From: Lentisphaera profundi
GTDB taxonomy: Bacteria; Verrucomicrobiota; Lentisphaeria; Lentisphaerales; Lentisphaeraceae
Assembly (NCBI RefSeq): GCF_028728065.1
Contig: NZ_CP117812.1
Location: 744,001 to 808,000, forward strand
Direction: 5' to 3'
DNA: 64,000 nucleotides
Both the position numbers and the translations under genes were made by a program. Below the pieces are notes generated by a model. That model ran no database searches. It saw only the letters and a list, made by a program, of their open reading frames with translations, and was not told where the DNA came from. This document shows, piece by piece, positions 17,315 through 26,582 of this stretch; position 1 is the first letter of the stretch, and each line of letters opens with the position of its first letter.

Positions 17315-18690
17315 TTGAGGATTTTTTTAGTTTTCCAAATACCGGTTCTAAATCTTAGATAATATAAGATTCCTATGATGATGATTAAGGCAGTGAAGGT
17401 CAGCCATACTAGTATGGGATCTAGTGCAAATACATTGATTTCGATGTAAGCCAGTATGCAGGCACCCCAAAAAATGACAAAAGTTAAACATGTTGGGTAG
17501 ATAAGATCGCCTGCGCCTTTAAGTATACCTGCATAGACAAGGTGAATGGCATCAAAAGTCATATAGATGCAAGCAATACGCAGCATCGTACTGGCCATTC
17601 GGCTTGTTTCGTTTGCTTCACCATTAGTGAAAAGCATCGCAAGTTCAGGTGCAAAGATAAAAAAGATAGTCGCTAAAGTACCTGAATAAAGCATGGCGAT
17701 TTTTAAAGCGTTATAGCTCGTGCGTTCGGCCAGTTTCGTCTTGCCCATGCCAATATACTTGGCACTCAATGCGATTACCGCAATTTGGACTCCTGTCATA
17801 GGTAAGTAAGAAAGCAGTTCCCAGCTAAAGGTGATGGTGATTGCTGCAGCCGCGACGGGTCCCGCGGAGGCAAATATAAGGATGAAAAAATTAAAGCCTG
17901 AGAGTTGGAGTGTGAATTCAATTCCTGCGGGCAAGCCAAGTTTCATCAGGGATTTCATGATATCGGGGCAATAGCGGATACTAAGGTGTGTTTTGTGGCT
18001 TGTGCGGTATTTCTCACAAAAGTAGTAGTAAACTAAAATACACAAAACGATAAAAGATGAGATCACAGTTGCCCAGGCAGCGCCAACAATACCGAGTTCA
18101 GGAAGGCCCCATTTCCCAAAGATAAGTGCGTAAGTTAAAGGGATATTAACAAGTACTCCTAAAAGTGCGCTTTTCATGATGATGATGGGTTGTCCAATTC
18201 CCGAAAAGAAACTGGCTAAGACGCATCTGAGTAAAGTGATTATATGTGCAGCAACCAAGACTTGATAATACTGAGTTTCGAGTTGCAGTAAACGGCCTTC
18301 ATGACCACAGAAAGAGAAGAAGTCTTGAGCAAAGGGCAGCGTAAGGAAAAGCAAAGGAGCGAAAGCACAAGATAAAATAATTCCTTGACCAGCAGCCAAA
18401 GAGGCTTCTACAGGAGATTTTTTACCCGTGAATTGACCAGCTAAAGCATTGACTTGGGAAAGTAAACCAAAGAAAAGGGTGACAGAAAGAAAGGAAGTGA
18501 GGCCGCCTGAAAGGGCTGCAGCCATATCGATGGGTGATTTGCCCGCTAATAAGTAACGGTCGGTAAACATCAGTATAGTATCACTAGATTGGGTGATGAT
18601 AATGGGAGTGGCCTGTATAAGCACGGCCTTGATGCCCCCGGGACCTCGCCAGGATCTTTTTTGTGATTCAATAAAATTGTGGAATATCAT
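17311..18690 (-). CDS. MATE-family multidrug/sodium antiporter
   Basis: 459 residues with twelve predicted membrane helices and the two-fold repeat of MATE exporters. The N-terminal half has the TDRYLLAGKSP and GLLSQVNALAGQFTGKK blocks; SFFSGIGQPIIIMKSALLGVLVNIPLTYALIFG is a characteristic inner segment; the second half repeats the pattern. Such pumps expel cationic drugs or metabolites in exchange for Na+ or H+. Closest by character to NorM-type proteins. It stands alone on the minus strand, overlapping the phosphatase gene tail to tail. Confidence 0.92.
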   Translation of the reverse strand: MIFHNFIESQKRSWRGPGGIKAVLIQATPIIITQSSDTILMFTDRYLLAGKSPIDMAAALSGGLTSFLSVTLFFGLLSQVNALAGQFTGKKSPVEASLAAGQGIILSCAFAPLLFLTLPFAQDFFSFCGHEGRLLQLETQYYQVLVAAHIITLLRCVLASFFSGIGQPIIIMKSALLGVLVNIPLTYALIFGKWGLPELGIVGAAWATVISSFIVLCILVYYYFCEKYRTSHKTHLSIRYCPDIMKSLMKLGLPAGIEFTLQLSGFNFFILIFASAGPVAAAAITITFSWELLSYLPMTGVQIAVIALSAKYIGMGKTKLAERTSYNALKIAMLYSGTLATIFFIFAPELAMLFTNGEANETSRMASTMLRIACIYMTFDAIHLVYAGILKGAGDLIYPTCLTFVIFWGACILAYIEINVFALDPILVWLTFTALIIIIGILYYLRFRTGIWKTKKILN

Positions 18691-18830
18691 GGCCTTAAAG
18701 ATGCTTGAGCTTTACTAAAATAAAAAGCTTGATCTTGAATAAGGATGAAAGTTTTTCTATGAGATTTTTTTAAAGTAAGCTGAATTACTATTAGCTTAAT
18801 AGGGGTTTAATTTTTATTTGTGAGTTCAAT

Positions 18831-19959
18831 ATGAAATTAGTTTTTGCTTTTGATTCTTTTAAAGGGACGCTTTCGGCTAAGCGTTTATGTGAGTAATCGC
18901 TAGATTTCTTTGCTTGTCATGAACCTTCCTGGGATTGCTACGCAATGCCTTTGGCTGACGGAGGAGAAGATACCGCAGAGATTTTAGCAGATAACCTCAA
19001 TGGGCAAATTTTGTCAATGGGTGAAGTTCAGGGGCCATTGAAAACGATGCAGAGTGAGGGCGTTTATGTTGAGCTGTCGGAGGGACGAGCGGTAGTAGAA
19101 ATGGCCCAGGATTCGGGTTTGGCGCAATTGGGTTTGAATGGTAAAGATCCGATGAGTTCAAATACCTTTGGAACGGGGCAAGTTTTAGCTTATTTGATAG
19201 ATGCAGGTGTCAAGGAAATTTTATTAACCCTTGGGGGAAGCGCAAGTAGCGATGGTGGGACAGGTGCAGCAGGCGGCCTTGGGCTGGAAGTTTTTTGATA
19301 AAGCAGGTAAAGAATTTATACCCAGTGCGGGAACATTGCTCGAGATAGAATCTCTGGTGGCGCCGAAGGATATGGAATTATGGCCTAGGATTTCAGCCCT
19401 GTGTGATGTGCAGAATCCAATGACAGGAAAATCTGGCGCAGCCTATGTTTTTGGACCTCAAAAAGGCGCAAGTTCAGAGCAAGTCGTTTTGATCGATCGC
19501 GGACTGAGGCATTTAGCACATTTGTTTCGAACTCACTTGAAGAAAGATGTAGAAGCAGTGGCAGGATCTGGAGTGGCGGGAGCTTTCGGAGGGGGTGCGA
19601 TGGCAATGATGGGAGCGCAGTTAGTGCCTGGGATAGAAACCATCTTAGATTGGTGTGGGGCTGATGAAGTATTAAGTGGAGCAAATTATTTAGTGACAGG
19701 GGAGGGCTGTTTAGATTTAACGTCGTTTAATGGGAAGCTTGTAGGAGGCATTTGTGAACGCTATCAGAATAATTCTAATTTAAGTATATGTCTTATTGCT
19801 GGGGTCGCTAAGCTTGATTCAGCTTTCACTGAAGCTAAAGGTTTAGCTTATGTGGGAGAATGTCGGAAGCCCGGTCAAACTGAAACAGATGCTTTTGCTA
19901 AGGCAGAAGAAAATTTCCTTGAATCCTTGGATGATTTTTATAAATTCATCAAGATTTGA
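18831..19959 (+). pseudogene. Glycerate kinase (GlxK/GarK-type), disrupted by a stop codon and a frameshift
   Basis: Read through, it matches the glycerate 2-kinase family over ~376 residues: KLVFAFDSFKGTLSA at the start, then MPLADGGEDTAEI, LGGSASSDGGTGAAGGLGLEVF, GKEFIPSAG, and GAFGGGAMAMMGA. Two lesions break it. The first is an in-frame TAA at 18894-18896, just after 21 codons. The second is a T tract near 19290-19295 with six T, where five would join EVF to DKAGKEF. Glycerate kinases make 2-phosphoglycerate from glycerate. Either the gene is dead, or the sequence has errors, or expression is altered. It overlaps the end of rodA by 11 bases. Confidence 0.85.
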
Positions 19960-21397
19960 GTTCTGTTAGTTTATCAGCGGACTCAATCCCTTTTCTATGT
20001 ATATAAATACTTTGTAAAATTCCAATACAAATTAAAGCTGAGACAATTGATGAACCGCCATAACTTATGAAGGGGAGCGGGATTCCGATGAGTGGCGCTA
20101 CGCCCATAGCCATGCCGACATTTATGTAAGTGTGGTAGAGGAATAGTACGGCAATAGAGATGGCCATGTATTTGCCAAAGGGATTTTGTGCATAGCAGGC
20201 TATGCGCAGTGCGCTGACAAATAAGCCTAATTGTAGCAGGATGACAAGCGAGCCAATGATAAAACCTCCTTCTTCAGCAATGACAGCATAGAGGGAGTCT
20301 GTAGTCGATACGGTTTGTGGTAAAAAGCCGAGCCTGACTTGTGTGCTCTTGCCAATGCCTTTGCCTTTGAGGCCTCCGCTACCTATGCTTAGTATTGATT
20401 GTCGTGCGTGCCAACCTTCGGCTAGGTAAAACTGCTTTAAGCTGACAAAGGCCTTGGTGTTTGGGTAATATTCTTCTTTTGTTAGGGGGATTTCGTTTTT
20501 CTTGAGTTCATATAAAAAGCTTTTATCTGGCCTTGATGAGCTAAGAATTTTTGGTATTTTTTTATATTCGATGTTTTTCTGTAGTGCAGTCTTTTTGATC
20601 AAGATAAGTTCATCGATATATTTATATGGACTACGCATGAGTTCCATTTTTTCTAAACAATGAATGGGAAGTTCGTTTTTTTCGCCAAGTTTACGTGCAC
20701 GAGCAATCGCAATGGGGTGTGATACCGGATGGATAAAAACATCGATACGTTTTTTTTGGTGATCTTGGAGCATGAAATATAGAGCGGGAGTCATGATGGC
20801 GATGGCGATGATAGGGTAGATAATGTAGCGTTTTCGTATGCCTGCAACAAACAAAACTGCAATAGTAATCGGGATAAATGTGCTGGCTGAACCAAAGTCA
20901 GGTTGGAGCCCTACTAGGAATGCGGGGAAAAAGCCGATAAAAATAACAGGGATAACGTGCCAAAATTCACTGAGCTTACGGTGTGCCTGTGAAGCAAAAT
21001 AAGCGAGGGCTACAATCGTTGTAGGTTTTGCGATCTCAGCAGTCTGAAGTGTGATTGAGCCTACTTTGATCCAGCTTTTGGCTCCATTGATAGTTTGTCC
21101 AAATAATAAAACGGCAATAAGCATGAATATACCAAATAGGTATATCTGCCACCAGAAATGGCCGAGATAGTTGTAGTCGACGGCCGCTATAATGAGGCTT
21201 AGTATGGTGCCGATCAGGATCCATCGTATTTGTTTAGTACCATAATCTGCAAGGAAGCCTTGGACTTGTTCTCCGACTCCATGAATGTACGTAACGCTAA
21301 TAAAGAGCAATAATGCTGTGCATATAGTAAGGGTTAAGTCAAAACGACTTAGTCTTTTTACCCAAGCGGGTAAAGCGTTGAACTTTTGTCCACGCAT
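19949..21397 (-). CDS. rodA: Peptidoglycan glycosyltransferase RodA (SEDS family) with a ~100-residue insertion
   Basis: 482 residues, about 110 longer than usual. The SEDS core is clear: QPDFGSAS (~165-172), IGSGGLKGKGIGK (338-350), the TTDSLYAVIAEEGGF block with the likely catalytic aspartate at 367, and GIPLPFISYGGSS near the end. Between the periplasmic FIHP (221-224) and WHARQS (329-334) lies an extra ~100 residues that is charged and lysine-rich, in the large extracellular loop. RodA polymerises lipid II for side-wall growth, normally with a class B penicillin-binding protein. Its start follows waaF directly, in the same transcript. Confidence 0.9.
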   Translation of the reverse strand: MRGQKFNALPAWVKRLSRFDLTLTICTALLLFISVTYIHGVGEQVQGFLADYGTKQIRWILIGTILSLIIAAVDYNYLGHFWWQIYLFGIFMLIAVLLFGQTINGAKSWIKVGSITLQTAEIAKPTTIVALAYFASQAHRKLSEFWHVIPVIFIGFFPAFLVGLQPDFGSASTFIPITIAVLFVAGIRKRYIIYPIIAIAIMTPALYFMLQDHQKKRIDVFIHPVSHPIAIARARKLGEKNELPIHCLEKMELMRSPYKYIDELILIKKTALQKNIEYKKIPKILSSSRPDKSFLYELKKNEIPLTKEEYYPNTKAFVSLKQFYLAEGWHARQSILSIGSGGLKGKGIGKSTQVRLGFLPQTVSTTDSLYAVIAEEGGFIIGSLVILLQLGLFVSALRIACYAQNPFGKYMAISIAVLFLYHTYINVGMAMGVAPLIGIPLPFISYGGSSIVSALICIGILQSIYIHRKGIESADKLTELKS

Positions 21398-22477
21398 TTA
21401 GTCTAGACTTTGAAGTTCGTTGATGATCATCTCGGGGCTAGCTGAGCTAAGGCAGTGATACTGATTTTCTGTTAATGGGCAGATTTTCTTTAGGCATGGT
21501 GAACATTCAGGCTTTGTCCAGACTATTTTCCAGCGACCACCTAAGGGGCCAGTTGCGAATGGGTCTGTGGAGCCAAATATTGCTACGCCTTGAGCACGAA
21601 CACTAGCGGCAAGGTGCATTGCCCCGCTATCGTTAACGACGCAGAACTTAGAGCCAGAAAGGATATGCATAAGTTCAGGGATACTAGTTTTTCCGACTAA
21701 GTTGATCGCTTGTGGAGATAAGTCATGAACTTCTTTGCCGACGGTTTCCTCGCCGGGCGCTCCTAAGATAGCAACTTTTCCACCTTGCGCGATCCACCAG
21801 TTTGCGATCTCAGCATAATGACTTACGGGCCATTGTTTGGCGGGGCCAAAAGCTGCACCGGGCGCGATGTTCAGCCAAGTATTGGCTTCTGCTTGGTAGC
21901 CTAATTCGGCAAGTTTTTCCGAGTTGATTTGTGGCTTCGCGGGTTCGAAGTGATCGTTCCAGCCTTGTCCGCCACTTATATAGGCAAGTTCTAGGTATTC
22001 TTTAAGTTGATGGTTGGTGTCTTCTCCAGGACTTCGATAAAATCCTGGTAAGCGTCGATTGAGCATTAAGCTCCTTGCTCTGCCGCCGCGTCCAATTCTC
22101 AAAGGAATACCTTTAAGAAATAGGTCCATTGCAGATCCGAATGAGTTGGGGAAAATCACGGCAAAGCCGGGCTTAGCTTTTCGTATGAGTTCGGTCTCTC
22201 TCCGCTTCACGTGTTTATGATCAATTGCAATGACTTGGGTGACCCAGTCAAAGCTTTGCCAAAAGGAAGCTAAGTTTTTTTTACATAAGATGATAAAGGG
22301 AGCATTCGGGGGGAGGCTTTGCTTGATTTTGTAAATAGCAGGGAGAGTCATGACGGCATCCCCTAACCAGTTTACAGAGCGGATGATGGCGCCGCGTTGC
22401 CTAAGGTGATTTGGGATGGTTTGGTGGAGCTCTTGGGGTGCTTGTCCTATTTCAGCCTGGTAAAATTCTAACTTCAT
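21398..22477 (-). CDS. waaF: ADP-heptose:LPS heptosyltransferase, WaaF-like
   Basis: 359 residues of GT-B glycosyltransferase family 9. The N-terminal domain starts IIRSVNWLGDAVMTLPAI (WaaF signature), and the C-terminal domain has NIAPGAAFGPAKQWP, LVGKTSIPELMHIL, and VNDSGAMHLAASVRAQGVAIFGSTDP, the donor-binding region. It adds heptose to the inner core of lipopolysaccharide. The first ~25 residues precede the family start but have a reasonable ATG. Stop and start of rodA adjoin with no gap, linking LPS core and cell-shape genes. It is divergent from the gene pair starting at 22627. Confidence 0.92.
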   Translation of the reverse strand: MKLEFYQAEIGQAPQELHQTIPNHLRQRGAIIRSVNWLGDAVMTLPAIYKIKQSLPPNAPFIILCKKNLASFWQSFDWVTQVIAIDHKHVKRRETELIRKAKPGFAVIFPNSFGSAMDLFLKGIPLRIGRGGRARSLMLNRRLPGFYRSPGEDTNHQLKEYLELAYISGGQGWNDHFEPAKPQINSEKLAELGYQAEANTWLNIAPGAAFGPAKQWPVSHYAEIANWWIAQGGKVAILGAPGEETVGKEVHDLSPQAINLVGKTSIPELMHILSGSKFCVVNDSGAMHLAASVRAQGVAIFGSTDPFATGPLGGRWKIVWTKPECSPCLKKICPLTENQYHCLSSASPEMIINELQSLD

Positions 22478-22626
22478 AAAATCCTGTATAATTTTGTCAA
22501 ATATAGTTTGTTAGCTCTATATAACTAGAAAAAGGGAGAAAAATCTGTTTAAATTGAATAATAGTCATATAGAACTCTTGTACACAGTATAAGAATGTTT
22601 TACCTTCGGAGTATAGTTAAAAAATT

Positions 22627-22905
22627 ATGCGATGCGTTATGAGAAAAGTTTTAGGAAAACACGAAAAGCCAATGGCGTTTCAATTACAAGATGGGTTTGC
22701 AAGATACCTGTTTAGTATTGTGGCGACAATTTTGGCAGTTTTTCTAATTCACGTTCTCGTTAATAACGGCGTTGATATGTTTAACTTCATTGATATTAAT
22801 TCCGCCGGTTCCGGGGGATTGACACACGATGATGAAACGGTTGTATGGCTTCGCAGAGGCTTGTCAATACTCGCAGCATTTTATTGTTTTAAAAGAACCA
22901 GTTAG
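22627..22905 (+). CDS. Small predicted membrane protein, unknown function
   Basis: 92 residues with one or two hydrophobic segments (ARYLFSIVATILAVFLIHVLV around 26-46 and a short one near the end) joined by a DDE-containing loop. I do not recognise it. It begins at the ATG at 22627 (an alternative at 22639 is possible) and is followed by another membrane protein after 8 bases, with a good ribosome-binding site (TTAGGAGA) for the second. The two are probably an operon. Confidence 0.5.
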   Translation: MRCVMRKVLGKHEKPMAFQLQDGFARYLFSIVATILAVFLIHVLVNNGVDMFNFIDINSAGSGGLTHDDETVVWLRRGLSILAAFYCFKRTS

Positions 22906-22913
22906 GAGAAACC

Positions 22914-23780
22914 ATGGGCACACTACTACTACTTTATCTCGTATTCGGCACAGGCATGATATGGGGTTACACAAAATCTAAGCAAGATCCAAGAAAACCA
23001 ATTCCAAAACTCATCTCAATGGTTAGTGCCATTGCCATTGTAATGGTAGCTATTCTATCCCCTCTAATTAATGCAGGTCCTGATCGAGTGGAAATTGAAG
23101 ATCAGTACAGAAAATCTAGACTAAATAGCCTTGCGGCAGATTTAGCAACTAAGGTGACGGGAGCAGGTAAGGTTCTAGTGATCCATAGTTATGATACTAA
23201 TAACGAAAGAAGTAATCAGCATTTACAAAGATCTTTGTCCTACCTACAAGAAGGTTTTGCAGGTAAAGCCTCTATTCATAAATTCATCAACCCAGCGCCA
23301 CCAACAAAAAATCCTGACGAAATGGAAATGATGGAAGAAGTTACTGGTGAGCAACTCCAGGCAGTTTTAGAAGCTTATGCCGAATGTGATGTTGTCGTCT
23401 TTTTATCTTCTTTGCCTTATGGCCGCGATCAACTGAAAGATATGGAAGTTTTCTATATGCCTCCTAGCGAAAAAGACAAAGGTTATGTAGAAGAAGCTTT
23501 TCCAGACTTTGATGAGACGAAGTTACCTATAATTGGTGTTTCCGTAAGTTCTAGTGTGCGTGAATTGAAAGATTACATCAAAATGGGTAGGATCTCTGCT
23601 GCGATTGCTTGGAATCCATCTAAAGATTTCACTCAAGTAACGAATCCTCCAGACTCAGAAGTACTCAAGGAGTGGTTTGATCAGCGTTACCTACTTATTA
23701 ATTCTTCAAATGTTGATAGCCTAGATGCGGCACACGGCAAACTTTTTGTGGTACCTAAGCCAGCAAAAAAGAAAAAGTAA
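22914..23780 (+). CDS. Membrane-anchored protein of unknown function
   Basis: 288 residues. Two hydrophobic segments lie in the first ~55 residues (LLLLYLVFGTGMIWGY and ISAIAIVMVAILSPLI-like), then a soluble domain with alternating strands and helices (VLVIHSYDTNNER, CDVVVFLSSLPYGRD, LPIIGVSVSSS, RISAAIAWNP). The pattern of successive hydrophobic strands ending in short loops resembles Rossmann-like or substrate-binding folds such as those of GldG/ABC-associated proteins, but I cannot name a family. The start is supported by AGGAGAAACC. A strong terminator follows immediately. Confidence 0.6.
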   Translation: MGTLLLLYLVFGTGMIWGYTKSKQDPRKPIPKLISMVSAIAIVMVAILSPLINAGPDRVEIEDQYRKSRLNSLAADLATKVTGAGKVLVIHSYDTNNERSNQHLQRSLSYLQEGFAGKASIHKFINPAPPTKNPDEMEMMEEVTGEQLQAVLEAYAECDVVVFLSSLPYGRDQLKDMEVFYMPPSEKDKGYVEEAFPDFDETKLPIIGVSVSSSVRELKDYIKMGRISAAIAWNPSKDFTQVTNPPDSEVLKEWFDQRYLLINSSNVDSLDAAHGKLFVVPKPAKKKK

Positions 23781-23796
23781 GAAATAAATAATTTTT

Positions 23797-23831
23797 AAAA
23801 TCGCAGGCTTTGAGTCTGCGGTTTTTTTTTA
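23797..23831 (+). terminator. Intrinsic terminator after the unknown membrane-protein pair
   Basis: Stem CGCAG / CTGCG extended by A-T pairs, with a 9-base interior (GCTTTGAGT) and a run of nine T. It precedes the FadL-like gene start by 15 bases. Confidence 0.75.
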
Positions 23832-23845
23832 TCAAATGGTGTAAA

Positions 23846-25021
23846 ATGAAAAATATTTTTTATGCGGGAGTGATGATTTTTTTATCGGGCTCACTGTATG
23901 CAACAGTTGCTTTGTCTACGGGCACAAATCAAGCTGCTCTAGCAGGTGGTGGTGTGGCAGCACCCCAAGATTCCACATGGGTAAAATTAAATCCTGCAGC
24001 AATTGTGGGGATGGGCAATCGAGTCGACCTTAGTCTCGAGTACTTACGTCCACAAAATGAAGTTAAGATGGGCGGGGGCGGTCTTCCCAATGCAATAGAG
24101 AGTGAAATTGATGATACGGGGAACTTGTTTTTCCCCCATTTCTCTATGGTCGAACAGTTGGATAGTAAATCAGCATATGGTATAGCTTTGTTTGTTAATA
24201 GTGGCTATTCCTCTGATTATTCAGACTCCCGTTCCACTCCGGGTCAATTTGGGAATTACGATCGTAAATTAGAATACAATTCATATAAATTATCACTTGT
24301 TTACGCACACGAATTTAATAATGGTTGGCGTGTCGGTTTTGGCCCTAATTTGAGCTACGCACGAGTACGAACCGATATGCTAGCAACTGACGCGCCTCTC
24401 CGTCAAACTTCTGGCGATAATGAATGGGATGATAGTTTTGGTGCGGGCTTTCAGTTAGCCGTACATCGTCAGTGGGATCGCTTTGCTTTCGGTATGTCCT
24501 ATACATCTCGTGTGTGGCATTCAGAATTCGAGAAATATGATGATATCACATCTCACCCCTTAGATATGCCTAATATATTGCAGACGGGTATAGCCTTCAA
24601 GATAAAAGAAGATTTGACATGGACTTTTGATTGGCAGTATTTGAATTGGAGTTCTGTTAGTGCCTCGGGTGATAATGTGACAGATGGAGGTTTTGGATGG
24701 AGCAATCATAATATTTTCAAAACAGGCCTAATTTGGGAAGCTAATGAGCAGTGGACACTAAGAGGAGGTTATTCATGGGGAGAAGCTCCTATAGATAGTG
24801 AAGCAGCGTTTTCAAATGTTTTTGCTCCGATTATTATTGAGCATTATGCTTCCTGTGGTTTTTCCTATAGACTAGATGAGGAATGGGAAATTGGAGCAGC
24901 TTATATACATGGATTTGAGAATACTGTGACGGATAATGGAAGACAGATCCCTGCAGCAGAAGGAACCGAGGTTACTTCGTCGGTTGATATCGTTAGTGTA
25001 GGTTTAACTTATTACTTTTAA
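23846..25021 (+). CDS. FadL/OmpP1-family outer-membrane transport protein
   Basis: 391 residues with an N-terminal signal (MKNIFYAGVMIFLSGSLYA) and the FadL hallmark just after it: an alanine-rich hatch with GTNQAALAGGGVAAPQDSTWVKLNPAA, then a 14-stranded-barrel-like pattern of alternating residues ending in a C-terminal aromatic (LTYYF). Members import hydrophobic compounds such as long-chain fatty acids or aromatic hydrocarbons. The start chosen (23846) avoids a 12-residue upstream extension that overlaps the terminator. It stands 86 bases before purB, with no obvious shared function. Confidence 0.85.
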   Translation: MKNIFYAGVMIFLSGSLYATVALSTGTNQAALAGGGVAAPQDSTWVKLNPAAIVGMGNRVDLSLEYLRPQNEVKMGGGGLPNAIESEIDDTGNLFFPHFSMVEQLDSKSAYGIALFVNSGYSSDYSDSRSTPGQFGNYDRKLEYNSYKLSLVYAHEFNNGWRVGFGPNLSYARVRTDMLATDAPLRQTSGDNEWDDSFGAGFQLAVHRQWDRFAFGMSYTSRVWHSEFEKYDDITSHPLDMPNILQTGIAFKIKEDLTWTFDWQYLNWSSVSASGDNVTDGGFGWSNHNIFKTGLIWEANEQWTLRGGYSWGEAPIDSEAAFSNVFAPIIIEHYASCGFSYRLDEEWEIGAAYIHGFENTVTDNGRQIPAAEGTEVTSSVDIVSVGLTYYF

Positions 25022-25107
25022 GACTGTTAATTTATGTTCTAAGCGTTGTAGATTTTCTATTCATTCAAGCTAAGTTCCCAAAACATTTAAATTAATAAGG
25101 AAAAATT

Positions 25108-26532
25108 ATGTCTAAAGATAGATATGAGAATCCCTTGGTAGCACGCTACGCTAGTAAGGAAATGAGTTTTATTTGGTCTCCACAAAAGAAATTTTCTACT
25201 TGGCGTAAGCTATGGTTAGCTTTGGCTAAAGGTGAACAAGAACTTGATATGCCCATTACAGATGAGCAACTCAAGGATATGGAAGACAATTTAGAAAATA
25301 TTGATTTTGATTTAGCAGCAAAATACGAACGTGAACTTCGTCATGACGTAATGGCTCATGTCCATGCTTGGGGAGATCAGATTCCAAGTGCAAAGCCAAT
25401 TATTCACCTTGGTGCGACGAGTTGTTATGTAGGCGATAATACTGACCTCATTCAAATCCGTGAATCTCTTGAACTCGTAGAGAAAAAAGTTGTTAAGCTT
25501 ATCAATGTTTTAGCTAAGCAAGCTAAGAAATATAAAGATCTTCCTACTTTAGGTTTTACACACTTCCAGCCAGCTCAACTCACTACAGTGGGCAAACGTT
25601 GTACACTTTGGTTACAAGACTTCTTGATTGACTTAGAGGAGCTTCGTCATAGAATTGACACACTTCCTTTCCGTGGTGTGAAAGGTACTACTGGAACACA
25701 GGCAAGTTTCTTAGAATTGTTTGAAGGCGATCACGAAAAAGTAAAAACACTCAATGTTCGTGTGGCAGAATTGATGAATTTCGAAAAAGTTATTCCTGTC
25801 TCAGGTCAAACTTATACCCGTAAGATTGATTACCTTGTTCTTAGTCAATTATCGGCCATTGCTCAATCTACGGCTAAAATGGCGGGTGATATCCGTTTGC
25901 TTTCCAATTTGCAAGAAATTGAAGAGCCGTTTGAATCAAAGCAGATTGGTTCAAGTGCAATGCCCTATAAGCGCAATCCTATGCGTTCTGAGCGTATCTG
26001 TTCCATCGCTCGTTATGTTATGAGTTTGACAGAAAATGGTGCACATACTCACGCGAATCAGTGGTTTGAGAGAACTTTGGATGATTCTGCTAATCGTCGT
26101 CTATCGCTTCCAGAAGCCTTTTTAGGTGTGGATGTAATTTTGACCTTAGCGACAAATGTTATTGATGGTATGGCAGTGTGGCCACACGTGATCAATAAAA
26201 GAGTGATGACCTACTTACCGTTTATGGCAACAGAGAATATTATTATGGTTTGTGTTAAAGCTGGTGGTGATCGCCAAGATTTACATGAAGCCGTAAGAAT
26301 TCATTCTGTAGCGGCTGCACAAGTGATGAAAGAGGGTGGTGAAAATGACTTGTTAGAGCGTATTGCGGGCGATGATATTTTCGCGGCAGTGAAAGATAAG
26401 TTAGATACATTAACAAACCCATCTGATTACATTGGTCGTGCATCACATCAAGTTGATGAGTTTATTGACGACGTAGTCATTGCTGAAGTCGGCGAAGTCG
26501 AAGAAGTTAAGATGGATGACATCATTAACTAA
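25108..26532 (+). CDS. purB: Adenylosuccinate lyase
   Basis: 474 residues, the long form of PurB. Readable sites: HLGATSCYVGDNTDL (substrate-binding and catalytic region), THFQPAQLTTVGKR, and the fumarase-superfamily signature GSSAMPYKRNP near residue 290. It cleaves SAICAR and adenylosuccinate to release fumarate in purine synthesis. The start is the ATG after a purine-rich AATAAGGAAAAATT. It is followed by a large perfect hairpin that may end or attenuate the transcript. PurA, its neighbour step in AMP synthesis, is about 37 kb away in this window. Confidence 0.97.
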   Translation: MSKDRYENPLVARYASKEMSFIWSPQKKFSTWRKLWLALAKGEQELDMPITDEQLKDMEDNLENIDFDLAAKYERELRHDVMAHVHAWGDQIPSAKPIIHLGATSCYVGDNTDLIQIRESLELVEKKVVKLINVLAKQAKKYKDLPTLGFTHFQPAQLTTVGKRCTLWLQDFLIDLEELRHRIDTLPFRGVKGTTGTQASFLELFEGDHEKVKTLNVRVAELMNFEKVIPVSGQTYTRKIDYLVLSQLSAIAQSTAKMAGDIRLLSNLQEIEEPFESKQIGSSAMPYKRNPMRSERICSIARYVMSLTENGAHTHANQWFERTLDDSANRRLSLPEAFLGVDVILTLATNVIDGMAVWPHVINKRVMTYLPFMATENIIMVCVKAGGDRQDLHEAVRIHSVAAAQVMKEGGENDLLERIAGDDIFAAVKDKLDTLTNPSDYIGRASHQVDEFIDDVVIAEVGEVEEVKMDDIIN

Positions 26533-26541
26533 ATTTTTATT

Positions 26542-26572
26542 CAGCTGATTTGCGCCGAGCGCAAATCAGCTG
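26542..26572 (+). other. Perfect 14-bp inverted repeat with 3-base loop between purB and the CNNM gene
   Basis: CAGCTGATTTGCGC and its exact complement flank CGA. This is a very stable RNA hairpin, but the following T-poor sequence (TGGAGTTCTTTT) is not a classic terminator. It sits directly before the GGAG ribosome-binding site of the next gene, so it may protect the purB mRNA end, attenuate, or control translation. Confidence 0.6.
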
Positions 26573-26582
26573 TGGAGTTCTT

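Noticed and set aside
18945-19959. Two separate genes for glycerate kinase halves
   Set aside because: Family similarity runs continuously across the stop and the frameshift, so a single broken gene is simpler.
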